A DNA stretch of 64,000 nucleotides. Origin: Ascidiaceihabitans sp034111945 (GTDB lineage: Bacteria > Pseudomonadota > Alphaproteobacteria > Rhodobacterales > Rhodobacteraceae). How positions within the stretch are numbered: the first letter of the stretch is position 1; every line of letters begins with the position of its first letter. Of the stretch, positions 44,833 through 54,194 are shown piece by piece. The notes under the pieces are model-generated. The model had not been told where the DNA came from and made no database searches. It worked only from the letters and a program-made list of their open reading frames with translations. The translations under genes and the position numbers were made by a program. The DNA lies in NCBI GenBank assembly GCA_047626725.1, contig JBLHSG010000017.1, positions 1-64,000 of the forward strand, in the 5' to 3' direction.

Positions 44833-46182
44833 TTGGATATTGCAACACTGGTCGGCCAGTTTGGTGGATTTTTCTGGGTGATCCTCGCCTTTATTGTGGC
44901 GTTAAGTGTGATCGTCGCGATCCATGAATACGGCCACTACATTGTCGGTCGTTGGACAGGCATTCAGGCGGATGTGTTCAGCATCGGCTTTGGTCCCGTA
45001 ATCTGGAGCCGGATGGACAAGCGCGGCACCCGCTGGCAAGTCGCAGCGCTGCCGTTGGGTGGCTATGTAAAATTCGCCGGTGATTCAAACGCAGCATCCG
45101 GCAAAGACGAAGACGCGATGGAAGAGGCCAGCGACGACCCCGAAGCCTTGCGCAAAACCATGCACGGTGCCCCGCTTTGGGCGCGCGCGTTGACCGTGGC
45201 GGCAGGTCCGGTGTTTAACTTTGTGTTTTCCGCGATGTTGTTTTTTGGTGTGGTCATGTGGTCTGGCACGCCCAGTGATCCGCTGACAGTGGCCGAATTG
45301 CGACCGCTGCCTGATGTTCAAAGCGAACTGCGCCCAGGTGATCGTATCCTGCGGATCGAGGGCCAAGACGTGCCTAGCTTTATCGAAGGTGAAGTTCTGA
45401 AATTTGCCAATGCGCTGCCGCGTCAGGCCGAATTGGTCTACGAGGTCGAACGCGACGGTCAAACAGTGCAGGCGGTTGGTCCGTTTCTGGCCCCCGCGCG
45501 TGTTGGTGGTGTGACGCCGCGCAGTGCCGCACAAGAGGCCGGCCTAAAAGAGGGCGACGTGATCACCCATGTCGACGGCACGCGTATCTATGCGTTTGGT
45601 GATTTGGCCCGTGTGGTCGAAGCATCCGAGGGCCGTGGCCTGCCGCTGATTGTCTGGAGCGATGGCGTGTCGCGTGATCTGACGCTGACCCCGAAACGTG
45701 TTGACGAACCCCAAGACGAAGGTGGGTTTGTGACCTATTGGCGCATTGGCGTCGCATCAAGCATGGCGTTTGAGCCTGCAAACGAAAGCGTTGGTGTCTG
45801 GACCGCGATGACCGGCAGCGTGAGCCAAGTCGGGCGCATTATCAAAGGGTCGATCACTGGCCTTGGGTCGATGATTGGCGGGCAGATCAGCACCTGCAAC
45901 CTGTCAGGACCAATTGGTATCGCCCAAACGTCTGGCGCAATGGCAAGCCAAGGCATCGACAGCTTTATCTGGTTTATTGCCGTGCTTAGCACTGCGGTTG
46001 GTTTGTTGAACCTGTTCCCGATTCCCGCGCTGGATGGCGGCCATTTGGTGTTTTACGCCTTTGAGGCGGTCACGGGCCGTCCGCCAAGCGATCGTGCGTT
46101 GCGCATTTTGATGACTGTCGGTTTGACGCTGGTTCTGGGGCTGATGATGTTCTCGTTGTTCAACGATATATTCTGTCCATAA
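44833..46182 (+). CDS. rseP: RIP zinc metalloprotease RseP
   Basis: A site-2 intramembrane protease that cleaves anti-sigma factors and signal peptide remnants; 449 aa. The catalytic HEYGHY is in the first span (about residue 35), a PDZ region sits in the middle, and LNLFPIPALDGGHLVFYAFE is the second active-site motif before the last span. It starts with TTG at 44833, 5 bp after dxr, with AGGA upstream. The nearest upstream ATG would lie in dxr, so the TTG start is well supported. Confidence 0.95.
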   Translation: MDIATLVGQFGGFFWVILAFIVALSVIVAIHEYGHYIVGRWTGIQADVFSIGFGPVIWSRMDKRGTRWQVAALPLGGYVKFAGDSNAASGKDEDAMEEASDDPEALRKTMHGAPLWARALTVAAGPVFNFVFSAMLFFGVVMWSGTPSDPLTVAELRPLPDVQSELRPGDRILRIEGQDVPSFIEGEVLKFANALPRQAELVYEVERDGQTVQAVGPFLAPARVGGVTPRSAAQEAGLKEGDVITHVDGTRIYAFGDLARVVEASEGRGLPLIVWSDGVSRDLTLTPKRVDEPQDEGGFVTYWRIGVASSMAFEPANESVGVWTAMTGSVSQVGRIIKGSITGLGSMIGGQISTCNLSGPIGIAQTSGAMASQGIDSFIWFIAVLSTAVGLLNLFPIPALDGGHLVFYAFEAVTGRPPSDRALRILMTVGLTLVLGLMMFSLFNDIFCP

Positions 46183-46191
46183 ATCAAAAGC

Positions 46192-46214
46192 GGGGCGCAG
46201 ATATCTTGCGCCCC
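46192..46214 (+). terminator. GC-rich hairpin after rseP
   Basis: GGGGCGCA (46192-46199) pairs perfectly with TGCGCCCC (46207-46214) around a 7-base loop. ATTCTTGCC follows, so there is no true T run. It probably ends or attenuates the pyrH-rseP operon before the next small gene. Confidence 0.55.
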
Positions 46215-46287
46215 ATTCTTGCCACATTTGGTTCAAATTCGGACCACATTTGCGGGTTAGGGTTTCTTTAACAAAAGGAATCCAACC

Positions 46288-46413
46288 ATGCAGACCATCC
46301 AAAGCGGTTATCGCGGCCTTAGCCTTCTCGTCGATCTGAACTGGGATCGTGCCCTTTATATGGGTGCTTTGTCTGCCGGTCTTTGGCTTGGCGTATGGAT
46401 GAGCGGTATCTAA
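46288..46413 (+). CDS. Small membrane-associated protein (41 aa)
   Basis: A short gene with AAAAGGAA before its ATG. The sequence starts with a polar segment (MQTIQSGYRGLSLLVDLNWD) and ends in a hydrophobic stretch rich in Leu/Trp/Gly (about residues 24-39). The codon choice resembles neighbouring genes. It sits alone between two strong hairpins at 46192 and 46463, so it is likely its own transcript. I do not recognise a family. The position inside the envelope assembly cluster hints at a membrane role. Confidence 0.6.
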   Translation: MQTIQSGYRGLSLLVDLNWDRALYMGALSAGLWLGVWMSGI

Positions 46414-46462
46414 CCGACGCGTCTTTAGCAGACACGCCCACCACATCTTGTGAAAATTAAGT

Positions 46463-46484
46463 GCCCAGACCACCGTGTCTGGGC
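46463..46484 (+). terminator. Terminator after small 41-aa gene
   Basis: GCCCAGAC (46463-46470) pairs with GTCTGGGC (46477-46484) around a 6-base loop, followed by CGTTGTCGTTTT. It lies about 50 bp after the small gene and before bamA. Confidence 0.6.
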
Positions 46485-46494
46485 CGTTGTCGTT

Positions 46495-46523
46495 TTGACA
46501 ACCCTGCGTAATCTCGGTACTCA
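46495..46523 (+). promoter_or_regulatory. Possible bamA promoter
   Basis: A perfect TTGACA -35 (46495-46500), then 17 bases, then TACTCA (46518-46523), which is a poor -10. It lies about 35 bp before bamA and just after the preceding hairpin, so the position fits. The -10 match is weak. Confidence 0.3.
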
Positions 46524-46557
46524 GAATGAAATAGATGTCTGAAGGTGGGGGCAAACC

Positions 46558-48909
46558 ATGAGACTGGGGTTTTCGAAAAATAGTGCAGGCAAAAGCATTG
46601 CATCAACAGGTGCGCAGGCGATGTTGCGCGCATTAGGTATTTTGTTTTTGATTTCAGCGGTTTGGGTGATCCAATCCTCAGCGGCTGAAGCGCAAAATTT
46701 CAAATTCAATCGGGTTGTCATTGATGGCAACGCCCGGATTGGTGATTCAGCGATCATTTCTCAGGCGGGAATCGCGCGGGGCCAAACGGTGTCTGCGGGT
46801 GAATTGAACGACGCATATCAACGTTTGCAAAACAGCGGTTTGTTCGAAAGCGTCGAAATTGCACCTGCTGGCAACACATTGCGCATTAAGGTTGTGGAAT
46901 TCCCCACCATCAACCGTGTTAGTTTCGAAGGAAACCGTCGCATCAAAGACGAAGCGATGAGCGCCTTGGTAACATCCGCTGAACGCCGCGTGTTTAACCC
47001 GTCCGTGGCCGAAACCGACGCGGCTGCAATCGCCGCTGCATACACCAACGATGGTCGTCTTTCTGCCCGTGTCACACCACGCATTATCAAACGGTCTGAC
47101 AACCGCGTCGATCTGATCTTTGAAATCTTCGAAGGTGACGTTGTCGAAATTGAACGCCTTAGCTTTGTCGGGAACCGCATCTATTCGGATCGCCGTTTGC
47201 GTCGTGTTCTAGATACCAAACAAGCCGGCCTGTTCCGTGCATTGGTGCGCAAAGACACATTTGTCGAAGACCGCATTGAATTCGACAAACAGGTTTTGCG
47301 CGACTTTTATCTGTCGCGTGGCTATATCGATTTCCGCACAAACGCTGTGAATGCAGAACTGGCCCAAGAACGTGACGGCTATTTTGTGGCCTTCAACGTC
47401 CAAGAGGGACAGCAGTTCAAATTTGGCGAGATCACAACAACATCCGACATCAATTCAGTTGATGCAGACGAATATCAAAAGATCGTCCGTATCCGCTCTG
47501 ATATGGTATATTCGCCGACTTTGATCGAACAGGAAATTGCGCGCATGGAACGCCTTGCCACCAAACAAGGTGTCGATTTCCTGCGTGTCGAACCACGTAT
47601 CAACCGCAACGACCGTGAATTGACGTTGGACATCGAATTTGTCCTGTCGCGCGGCCCACGTGTGTTTGTTGAACGTATCGATATCGAAGGCAACACAACC
47701 ACATTGGATCAGGTTATCCGCCGTCAGTTTGATTCTGCCGAAGGTGACCCCCTGAACCCACGCGAAATTCGCGAAGCCGCGGAACGTATTCGCGCGTTGG
47801 ATTTCTTTGAAACCGCACAAGTGAATGCACGCGAAGGATCAGCACCTGATCAGGTTATCGTCGATGTTGACGTTGTCGAAAAACCAACGGGTTCCTTGAA
47901 CTTTGGTGGCTCTTTCTCGGCAAGTGACGGTTTTGGCTTGGCAATCAGTTTTGTTGAAAAGAACTTTGTCGGACGGGGCCAAGAATTGAGCCTAGAGGTT
48001 TCAACGGCTGAATCTGCACAAAACTACAGCTTTAACTTTGCGGAACCTGCATTGTTGGGCCGTGATCTGCGGTTTGCATTGGCGATGAACTTTGGCACCA
48101 CAAACAGCACCTATGCGACCTACGATACCGAACGCATCTTGTTCCAACCCAGCCTGACATTCCCGCTGGGCGAAAGCAGCCGTTTGCAGTTGCGCTACAC
48201 TGCTGAGCGGATCGACGTTCTGGAGCGCGCAGGAACAACAAGCGGCTCCATTATCGACCTAGATATCGCAGCCGGTCCGCAAACATCATCGGCCTTGGGC
48301 TATCAATACACCTACGATTCACGGACCACCGGTTTGGACCTTGATCGCGGTTTCTTGTTCCAGTTCGGTCAGGATTTTGCAGGCGTAGGCGGCGACAGCA
48401 GCTACGTCAAATCAACGGCCAAAGTTGTGGCACAGCGCAAAGTGTTCAACGAAGAAATCACCTTGCGGGCCACATTCGAGGCAGGCGCTTTGACCTGGCT
48501 GAGCGGCACCAACCGTGCGGTGGATCGTTTCGTGCTGTCTTCACAAACCTTGCGCGGTTTTGAAACCGGCGGCATTGGCCCACGCGACTCGGTCAACGGC
48601 GATACATTGGGCGGCAACCTGTTTGCTGTAGCCCGCCTCGAGGCGGAATTCCCGCTGGGCTTGCCTGCAGAATACGGCATTCGCGGCGCGGTGTTCTATG
48701 ACGTTGGCAACCTTTGGGACCTGAGCGATGTGGCCCTTGGCGGCGCAGCTGTGAGCGGCACCAGCGGATCGCTTCGCCATGTCATCGGCTTTGGCGTTTT
48801 GTGGGAAACACCGGTTGGGCCACTGCGGTTCAACTTTACCGACGCGATCAAAAAAGAAGACTTTGACCGCGAGCAAAGCTTTGATCTGACGTTGTCCACC
48901 AAATTCTAA
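46558..48909 (+). CDS. bamA: Outer membrane protein assembly factor BamA
   Basis: Central pore of the complex that folds outer membrane beta-barrels; 783 aa. An N-terminal signal sequence (cleavage likely after AEAQ at about 46) precedes five POTRA domains (about 48-440) and the Omp85 barrel (about 445-783), which ends with the typical aromatic C-terminal strand (STKF). The N-terminus is long for a signal peptide; ATG 46621 is an alternative start. It is followed 7 bp later by ompH. AAGGTGGGGG stands before the ATG. Confidence 0.95.
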   Translation: MRLGFSKNSAGKSIASTGAQAMLRALGILFLISAVWVIQSSAAEAQNFKFNRVVIDGNARIGDSAIISQAGIARGQTVSAGELNDAYQRLQNSGLFESVEIAPAGNTLRIKVVEFPTINRVSFEGNRRIKDEAMSALVTSAERRVFNPSVAETDAAAIAAAYTNDGRLSARVTPRIIKRSDNRVDLIFEIFEGDVVEIERLSFVGNRIYSDRRLRRVLDTKQAGLFRALVRKDTFVEDRIEFDKQVLRDFYLSRGYIDFRTNAVNAELAQERDGYFVAFNVQEGQQFKFGEITTTSDINSVDADEYQKIVRIRSDMVYSPTLIEQEIARMERLATKQGVDFLRVEPRINRNDRELTLDIEFVLSRGPRVFVERIDIEGNTTTLDQVIRRQFDSAEGDPLNPREIREAAERIRALDFFETAQVNAREGSAPDQVIVDVDVVEKPTGSLNFGGSFSASDGFGLAISFVEKNFVGRGQELSLEVSTAESAQNYSFNFAEPALLGRDLRFALAMNFGTTNSTYATYDTERILFQPSLTFPLGESSRLQLRYTAERIDVLERAGTTSGSIIDLDIAAGPQTSSALGYQYTYDSRTTGLDLDRGFLFQFGQDFAGVGGDSSYVKSTAKVVAQRKVFNEEITLRATFEAGALTWLSGTNRAVDRFVLSSQTLRGFETGGIGPRDSVNGDTLGGNLFAVARLEAEFPLGLPAEYGIRGAVFYDVGNLWDLSDVALGGAAVSGTSGSLRHVIGFGVLWETPVGPLRFNFTDAIKKEDFDREQSFDLTLSTKF

Positions 48910-48916
48910 TTTAGCG

Positions 48917-49507
48917 ATGGGACAAGCCATGTGGCGCGCGCTTTTTATGTCGGTAGTGATGGCCCTTGGGGGCCTGTCATTATCGGCATCAGTCGCACAG
49001 GCCCAATCAAGCGAGGTCGTGCGCAGCCCGATTTTGGTGGTCGACAGCGAAGTGTTGTACAGCGGCAGTGCGTTTGGCCTGCGGGTGTTACGGGATCAAG
49101 AACGCCTTAGCGCGGAATTGGTCGCAGAAAACCTTAGAATTGAACAAGAATTATCGGCCGAAGAACTGTCTTTGACCGAACAGCGCGCCAGCACGGCAGC
49201 TGCCGAATTCAGATTGTTGGCCGATCGTTTTGATACCAAAGTGCAAGCCACCAGATCGCGCCAGCTGGGCAAAACCCAAGCCCTGACACAGCTGTTAGAT
49301 CAACAACGCGTCACGTTTTTTCAAACCGCCGGTGCGGTACTTGAGGATCTGATGCGCGAGGCAGGGGCGGCTGTATTATTGGACCGTCGGGATGTGTTTT
49401 TCAGCGCCGATACGGTCGATATCACCCGCGCGGCTATATTACGGATTGACGCATCTCTGGGCGAAGGCACGCCACTGGCATCCCCTTCAAACCCGCCTCA
49501 AGACTAG
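48917..49507 (+). CDS. OmpH/Skp family periplasmic chaperone
   Basis: A 196-aa chaperone that keeps outer membrane proteins unfolded on the way to BamA. There is a signal peptide in the first 30 residues (VVMALGGLSLSASVAQAQS). Residues of about 60-140 are charged and coiled-coil, with LVAENLRIEQELSAEEL-type helices, as in Skp. The N- and C-terminal parts form the beta core. Its location directly after bamA supports the call. Confidence 0.88.
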   Translation: MGQAMWRALFMSVVMALGGLSLSASVAQAQSSEVVRSPILVVDSEVLYSGSAFGLRVLRDQERLSAELVAENLRIEQELSAEELSLTEQRASTAAAEFRLLADRFDTKVQATRSRQLGKTQALTQLLDQQRVTFFQTAGAVLEDLMREAGAAVLLDRRDVFFSADTVDITRAAILRIDASLGEGTPLASPSNPPQD

Positions 49508-49582
49508 GGCGTCCTTGCCCATGTGGGTTTGGGTTGTTAGTCAGTTGAGAGTATTTTATCCAAGATAAGAAGAGAGCAGGCC

Positions 49583-50047
49583 ATGAGTTCCGAGCTTCTG
49601 AGCGCAGACATCCAATTGATCCAGCGTATTTTACCACACCGCTATCCATTTCTGCTGGTTGATAAAGTCCTTGATATTGATGGCATAAAATCAGCGCGTG
49701 GTATTAAAAACGTCACCATGAACGAACCGCATTTTCAGGGTCACTTTCCGGGCAAGCCGATCATGCCGGGCGTGACAATTATCGAAGCAATGGCACAAAC
49801 CGCAGCCGTGATGGTGGGCACTGCACTGGATATGGCAGACAAGGAAATGCTGGTTTATTTTATGGCCATCGATGGCTGTAAATTCCGCCGCATGGTTGTT
49901 CCGGGTGATGTTCTGGAATTGAAATTGACGACAGTGCGCGGCAAGCCGGGCGGCAAAGTCTGGAAATTCTCGGGCGTGGCTGAAGTCGAGGGCGAAATGG
50001 CCTGTGAAGCCCAGTTTACGGCCATGATGGACATCCCAAAGGAGTAA
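49583..50047 (+). CDS. fabZ: 3-hydroxyacyl-ACP dehydratase FabZ
   Basis: Dehydrates beta-hydroxyacyl-ACP in fatty acid synthesis; 154 aa, hot-dog fold. RYPFLLVDKVLDID leads to the catalytic His in HFPGKPIMPG and Glu in IIEAMAQTAAVM. It stands in the usual place before lpxA, where both enzymes share the hydroxyacyl-ACP pool. Confidence 0.96.
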   Translation: MSSELLSADIQLIQRILPHRYPFLLVDKVLDIDGIKSARGIKNVTMNEPHFQGHFPGKPIMPGVTIIEAMAQTAAVMVGTALDMADKEMLVYFMAIDGCKFRRMVVPGDVLELKLTTVRGKPGGKVWKFSGVAEVEGEMACEAQFTAMMDIPKE

Positions 50048-50053
50048 ACGCCT

Positions 50054-50836
50054 GTGAGCAATATTCACCCCTCAGCCGTGATCGAAACTGGCGCGCAGAT
50101 TGATCCGACAGCCTTGGTTGGCCCGTTTTGTGTGGTTGGTCCTGAAGTCGTGCTTGGCCCCAATGTTGAGCTGAAAAGCCACGTTGTTGTGACCGGCCAG
50201 ACCGAAGTGGGTGAGGGGACAGTGATTTTTTCTTTTGCCGTGATTGGTGAAATTCCGCAGGATCTAAAATTCAAAGGTGAACAGTCGCGCCTTGTGATTG
50301 GCAAACGTAACCGCATCCGCGAACACGTGACAATGAACGCAGGCACCGAAGGTGGCGGTGGTATCACACGCATTGGCGATGACGGATTGTTCATGGCCGG
50401 CTGTCACATCGCCCATGATGCGGTCATTGGTGATCGGGTTATTTTGGTGAATTCTGTCGCTGTGGCCGGACACTGTGTCCTTGAAGACGACGTGATCGTT
50501 GGCGGTCTGGCGGGCATCCATCAGTTTGTGCGTATCGGACGTGGTGCCATTATTGGCGCGGTGACGATGGTGACAAACGACGTGATCCCCTACGGTCTGG
50601 TTCAGGCACCACGGGGTGATCTGGACGGCTTGAATTTGGTTGGTTTGAAACGCCGTGGGGTGGCGCGCGCCGACATCACAGCGTTGCGCGCGGCCTTTCA
50701 AATGTTGGCGCAAGGCGAGGGCACTTTCCATGATCGCGCCGAACGTTTGGGCGCTGAAACAGAAAGCGCATATGTCAAAGAGATCGCAGATTTTGTGTTG
50801 GGCGACAGTGACCGTTCTTTCCTGACGCCGCGCTGA
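50054..50836 (+). CDS. lpxA: UDP-N-acetylglucosamine acyltransferase
   Basis: First step of lipid A synthesis; 260 aa, trimeric left-handed beta helix. Hexapeptide repeats run from the N-terminus (IHPSAVIETGAQIDPTALVG) through the middle. GEIPQDLKFKGE, REHVTMNAGTEGGGG and the catalytic His of AGCHIAHDAVIGD are present. It starts with GTG 50054, 6 bp after fabZ. Its TGA overlaps lpxI by one base (TGATG). Confidence 0.96.
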   Translation: MSNIHPSAVIETGAQIDPTALVGPFCVVGPEVVLGPNVELKSHVVVTGQTEVGEGTVIFSFAVIGEIPQDLKFKGEQSRLVIGKRNRIREHVTMNAGTEGGGGITRIGDDGLFMAGCHIAHDAVIGDRVILVNSVAVAGHCVLEDDVIVGGLAGIHQFVRIGRGAIIGAVTMVTNDVIPYGLVQAPRGDLDGLNLVGLKRRGVARADITALRAAFQMLAQGEGTFHDRAERLGAETESAYVKEIADFVLGDSDRSFLTPR

Positions 50837-51627
50837 TGCTGGCGCTGATTTGTGGCACCGGTGATTTGCCCGCAAAAATTGCCACTGCGCAGAAAGACGC
50901 GCCTCTGATCTGTGTTCTGGATGGGTTTGACCCCACGGGGCTTGACGTCGATTTGCATTTTTCACTGGAAACGCTTGGCTCGTTTCTGATTGAATTGGGG
51001 CATCGCGGCGTGACCGAGGTTTGTTTTTGTGGTGGAATTGAACGACCGCAGATTGACCCCGCCAAACTAGACGCAAACACCGCACCGCTGGTGCCGTTGT
51101 TGATGGGCGCTTTAAAATCTGGTGACGATGCTGCGCTGCGTGCGATCATGGGCCTGTTTGAACAAACTGGTTTTACGGTGCGCGCCGCACATGAATTGGC
51201 CCCTGAATTGATCGCGCAACCGGGTGTGTTGTCGGAAAAATGGCCTGATGCGCAAATGCGCACGGATGCCAAATTGGGCGCTGATGTGCTGGCCGCATTG
51301 GCCCCGATGGATGTGGGCCAAGCCTGCGTGACAGGTGGCGGCCAATTGCTGGGCGTGGAAACGATCGGCGGCACAGACCACTTGATCGCAAGCCTGCCCA
51401 AGGCCTCGCAAATCGCCCAAGGCGTGTTGGTCAAAGGCCCCAAAATCGGCCAAGACACCCGCGCAGATATGCCAACAATTGGCGCGCGCACAGTGGAAAA
51501 AGTAATCGAGGCGGGCCTTGCAGGCATCGTGATCGACGCCGGTGACGTTTTATTGCTCGACGCGGATCGCTGCGTTTCACTGGCCAATGCTGCGGGCATC
51601 GTCCTGTGGTCGCGCACGGGCGAATAG
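50836..51627 (+). CDS. lpxI: UDP-2,3-diacylglucosamine pyrophosphatase LpxI
   Basis: Makes lipid X in lipid A synthesis; 263 aa. This is the LpxI (DUF1009) type used by alphaproteobacteria that lack LpxH. It begins MLALICGTGDLPAKIATAQ and has VCFCGGIERPQID, a central segment with DAKLGADVLAALAPMDVGQ, and GGQLLGVETIGGTDHLI near residue 180. It is coupled to lpxA and lies 2 bp before lpxB, which uses its product. Confidence 0.93.
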   Translation: MLALICGTGDLPAKIATAQKDAPLICVLDGFDPTGLDVDLHFSLETLGSFLIELGHRGVTEVCFCGGIERPQIDPAKLDANTAPLVPLLMGALKSGDDAALRAIMGLFEQTGFTVRAAHELAPELIAQPGVLSEKWPDAQMRTDAKLGADVLAALAPMDVGQACVTGGGQLLGVETIGGTDHLIASLPKASQIAQGVLVKGPKIGQDTRADMPTIGARTVEKVIEAGLAGIVIDAGDVLLLDADRCVSLANAAGIVLWSRTGE

Positions 51628-51629
51628 CG

Positions 51630-52793
51630 ATGCGCGCATTTATCATCGCAGGCGAAGTGTCCGGCGACAAGCTGGGTGGGGCATTGATGGCGGGGTTACG
51701 AACTTTGCGCCCTGACATCCGTTTTTCCGGTGTCGGCGGCGAACAAATGCAAGCCCACGGGCTGACCAGCCAGTTTGACATGAACGAGCTGAGCGTGATG
51801 GGAATTGCCGAAATTCTCCCGAAATACTTTCATCTGAAACGCCGTATTCAAGAAACTGCGCAGGCGGTGATCGACAGCAAACCAGACGTGATGATCACCA
51901 TCGACAGTCCTGATTTTTCGTTGCGCGTGGCCAAACTGGTCAAGGCAGAAACGAACATCCGCTGCGTGCATTATGTGGCCCCGTCGGTCTGGGCATGGCG
52001 TCCGGGGCGTGCGGTCAAGATGGCTAAAATCATAGATCATGTGTTGGCGTTACTGCCTTTCGAGCCGCCATATATGGAAGCGGCCGGGATGGAATGCGAT
52101 TTTGTCGGGCACCCTGTTGTGGGCGAACCCGTCGCGTCAAAGGCTGAGGTCAAAGCGTTCCGCGTGCTGCATGGTTTTGAGGACGCGGACCCGTTGCTGT
52201 TGGTTTTGCCGGGATCGCGGCGCGGCGAAGTCACGCGTTTGGCGCCCGTCTTGGGTGAGGTTCTGGCCCCGATTTTGGCCGCGCATCCTAAGTTGAAGGT
52301 GGTTGTGCCCGCGGCTGGTCCTGTTGCGGCACTGGTTCAAGAACAGGCCAAAGACTGGCCGGTTGTTCCTTTGGTTCTGGACCCCAGGGCGAAAACGCTG
52401 GACGCCGCGACAAAAGAAAAACGTGCGGCATTTGGGGCTGCGGATTTCGCAATTGCGGCGTCTGGTACTGTCATGTTGGAACTGGCGGCCGCGAATACGC
52501 CGGTGGTTAGTGCTTACAATTTGAACTGGTTGAGCTTTCAAATCATGAGCCGCATGGCCTTGGTGGATACGGCGAATTTGATAAATCTGGTGTCAGAAAC
52601 GCGCCACGTGCCGGAATTTATCGGCGGGGAATGTCGGTCGGATTTGATCTTGGACGGGCTGGAACGTCTGATGTCAGATCCTGAACCACAACGTGCTGCG
52701 ATGGCTTTGACAATGGACCGTTTGGGGCAGGGCGGTGAAGAACCGGGATTGCGTGCGGCGCGTGCTGTTCTTGATCGAATGCCTCAACAATAG
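51630..52793 (+). CDS. lpxB: Lipid-A-disaccharide synthase
   Basis: A glycosyltransferase (GT19) that joins lipid X to UDP-diacylglucosamine; 387 aa, membrane-peripheral. Starts MRAFIIAGEVSGDKLGGALM, with FSGVGGEQMQAHGL, VAPSVWAWRPGRA, and LLVLPGSRRGEVTRLAPVL in the C-terminal domain. I chose ATG 51630, 2 bp after lpxI; the frame is open to 51606. Confidence 0.95.
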   Translation: MRAFIIAGEVSGDKLGGALMAGLRTLRPDIRFSGVGGEQMQAHGLTSQFDMNELSVMGIAEILPKYFHLKRRIQETAQAVIDSKPDVMITIDSPDFSLRVAKLVKAETNIRCVHYVAPSVWAWRPGRAVKMAKIIDHVLALLPFEPPYMEAAGMECDFVGHPVVGEPVASKAEVKAFRVLHGFEDADPLLLVLPGSRRGEVTRLAPVLGEVLAPILAAHPKLKVVVPAAGPVAALVQEQAKDWPVVPLVLDPRAKTLDAATKEKRAAFGAADFAIAASGTVMLELAAANTPVVSAYNLNWLSFQIMSRMALVDTANLINLVSETRHVPEFIGGECRSDLILDGLERLMSDPEPQRAAMALTMDRLGQGGEEPGLRAARAVLDRMPQQ

Positions 52794-52807
52794 CGTGATC
52801 CAACGGC

Positions 52808-52823
52808 GCCCGCTGACGCGGGC
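52808..52823 (+). terminator. Hairpin after lpxB
   Basis: GCCCGC (52808-52813) pairs with GCGGGC (52818-52823) around TGAC, followed by ATTTGATATTTTGATT. It is 15 bp after the lpxB stop and is probably a weak intrinsic terminator. Confidence 0.5.
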
Positions 52824-52862
52824 ATTTGATATTTTGATTGGCGTGTGCAGCTTTGGTCGTAA

Positions 52863-52881
52863 GGTGCGCGTATCGCGCACC
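52863..52881 (-). terminator. Perfect hairpin after mnmA
   Basis: GGTGCGCG (52863-52870) and CGCGCACC (52874-52881) are exact inverted repeats around a 3-base loop, just beyond the mnmA stop. There is no T run on either side. It may stop transcripts coming from both directions between convergent lpxB and mnmA. Confidence 0.5.
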
Positions 52882-52888
52882 ACCTGAT

Positions 52889-54031
52889 TTACCCTTTGTG
52901 AATCCAGCCACCGCCAAAGATACGGCTGCTGTCACGATCATAAAATACGCAGGCTTGCCCCGGTGACACGCCTTGTTCTGCCATCACCAATTCTACCGTG
53001 GCTTCGGTGTCTGAAATCGGGCGAATGATCGCGTCAGTCGGCGGACGGGTTGACCGCACGCGCACCCCCACATGCCATTCATCGCGACTGGACAGCGGTT
53101 CATCCCCGAGCCAGTTGATTTCTTGCACCGGCACGTTGCGCGTGGCCAACATTGATTTTGGACCCACAACAACCTGACGTGTGTCTGCATCCAGTTTCAC
53201 CACATACAACGGATCAGCCAGCCCACCGATCCCCAAGCCTTTGCGCTGCCCGATGGTGTAGTTGATCACGCCGTCATGTTGCGCCAGCACTTGGCCGTCG
53301 GTGTTCACGATGTCGCCGGGTGCTGCGGCTTCGGGCCGTAGTTTGCGGATGACCGATGCGTAATCGCCATTGGGCACAAAACAAATGTCTTGGCTGTCGG
53401 GTTTGTCCGCCACGCTCAGCCCGTATTTTGCAGCCAATGCGCGGGTGTCATCCTTTGATGGCAAATGCCCCAGTGGAAAGCGCAAGTAATCGAGCTGGTC
53501 AGCTGTTGTTGAAAACAGGAAATAGCTTTGGTCGCGGTTTGCGTCTGCCGCACTGTGCAATTCTGCGCCCGTTTCGCCCATCAGGCGTTGGATGTAATGA
53601 CCGGTCGCCATGCAATCGGCCTCGAGGTCTTTTGCGGTTTCTAGCAGGTCTTTGAATTTCACGCGCTCATTGCACCGGATGCAAGGCACAGGTGTCGCGC
53701 CGCCCAGATAGCTGTCGGCGAATTCGTTTATGACCGCGTCCTTGAACACGTTTTCATAATCCAGAACGTAATGCGGGAACCCCATAGTTTCGGCCACACG
53801 GCGCGCATCGTGAATATCTAGTCCGGCACAGCACGCGCCTTTTTTCGCCAGCGCAGCCCCGTGATCATACAACTGTAAGGTCACGCCAACCACATCATAG
53901 CCTTCTTCGGCCAACATTGCGGCCACAACCGAACTGTCCACGCCGCCTGACATCGCCACAACCACACGGGTTTCTGACGGTGGTTTAGCAAAGCCAAGTG
54001 AGTTGAGCGTTTGGTGTTGATCCAGTGCCAT
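52889..54031 (-). CDS. mnmA: tRNA 2-thiouridine(34) synthase MnmA
   Basis: Adds sulfur to U34 of Lys, Glu and Gln tRNAs; 380 aa. The PP-loop is VVAMSGGVDSSVVAAML (about residue 24). The first catalytic Cys lies in IRCNERVKFKDL. HYIQRLM, RDQSYFLF and the second Cys region DSQDICFVPNGDY follow. The frame is open to 54124, but ATG 54031 has GGAGAGG before it and gives normal length. It is divergent from sciP. Confidence 0.93.
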   Translation of the reverse strand: MALDQHQTLNSLGFAKPPSETRVVVAMSGGVDSSVVAAMLAEEGYDVVGVTLQLYDHGAALAKKGACCAGLDIHDARRVAETMGFPHYVLDYENVFKDAVINEFADSYLGGATPVPCIRCNERVKFKDLLETAKDLEADCMATGHYIQRLMGETGAELHSAADANRDQSYFLFSTTADQLDYLRFPLGHLPSKDDTRALAAKYGLSVADKPDSQDICFVPNGDYASVIRKLRPEAAAPGDIVNTDGQVLAQHDGVINYTIGQRKGLGIGGLADPLYVVKLDADTRQVVVGPKSMLATRNVPVQEINWLGDEPLSSRDEWHVGVRVRSTRPPTDAIIRPISDTEATVELVMAEQGVSPGQACVFYDRDSSRIFGGGWIHKG

Positions 54032-54194
54032 GGTGGCCTCTCCGAATTGGTCAGTTGGGACATGTTTTAGCGAAGTCTGTAGGAATATAGGAAAATCGTA
54101 ATCATTCTCAAGCGCCAGCTTCATCGCTCATTAAGCCTAATTGCGCAAATGTTCCACCCAAGACGAAGATTGGGACAATAAAACGGGTGAAAAA

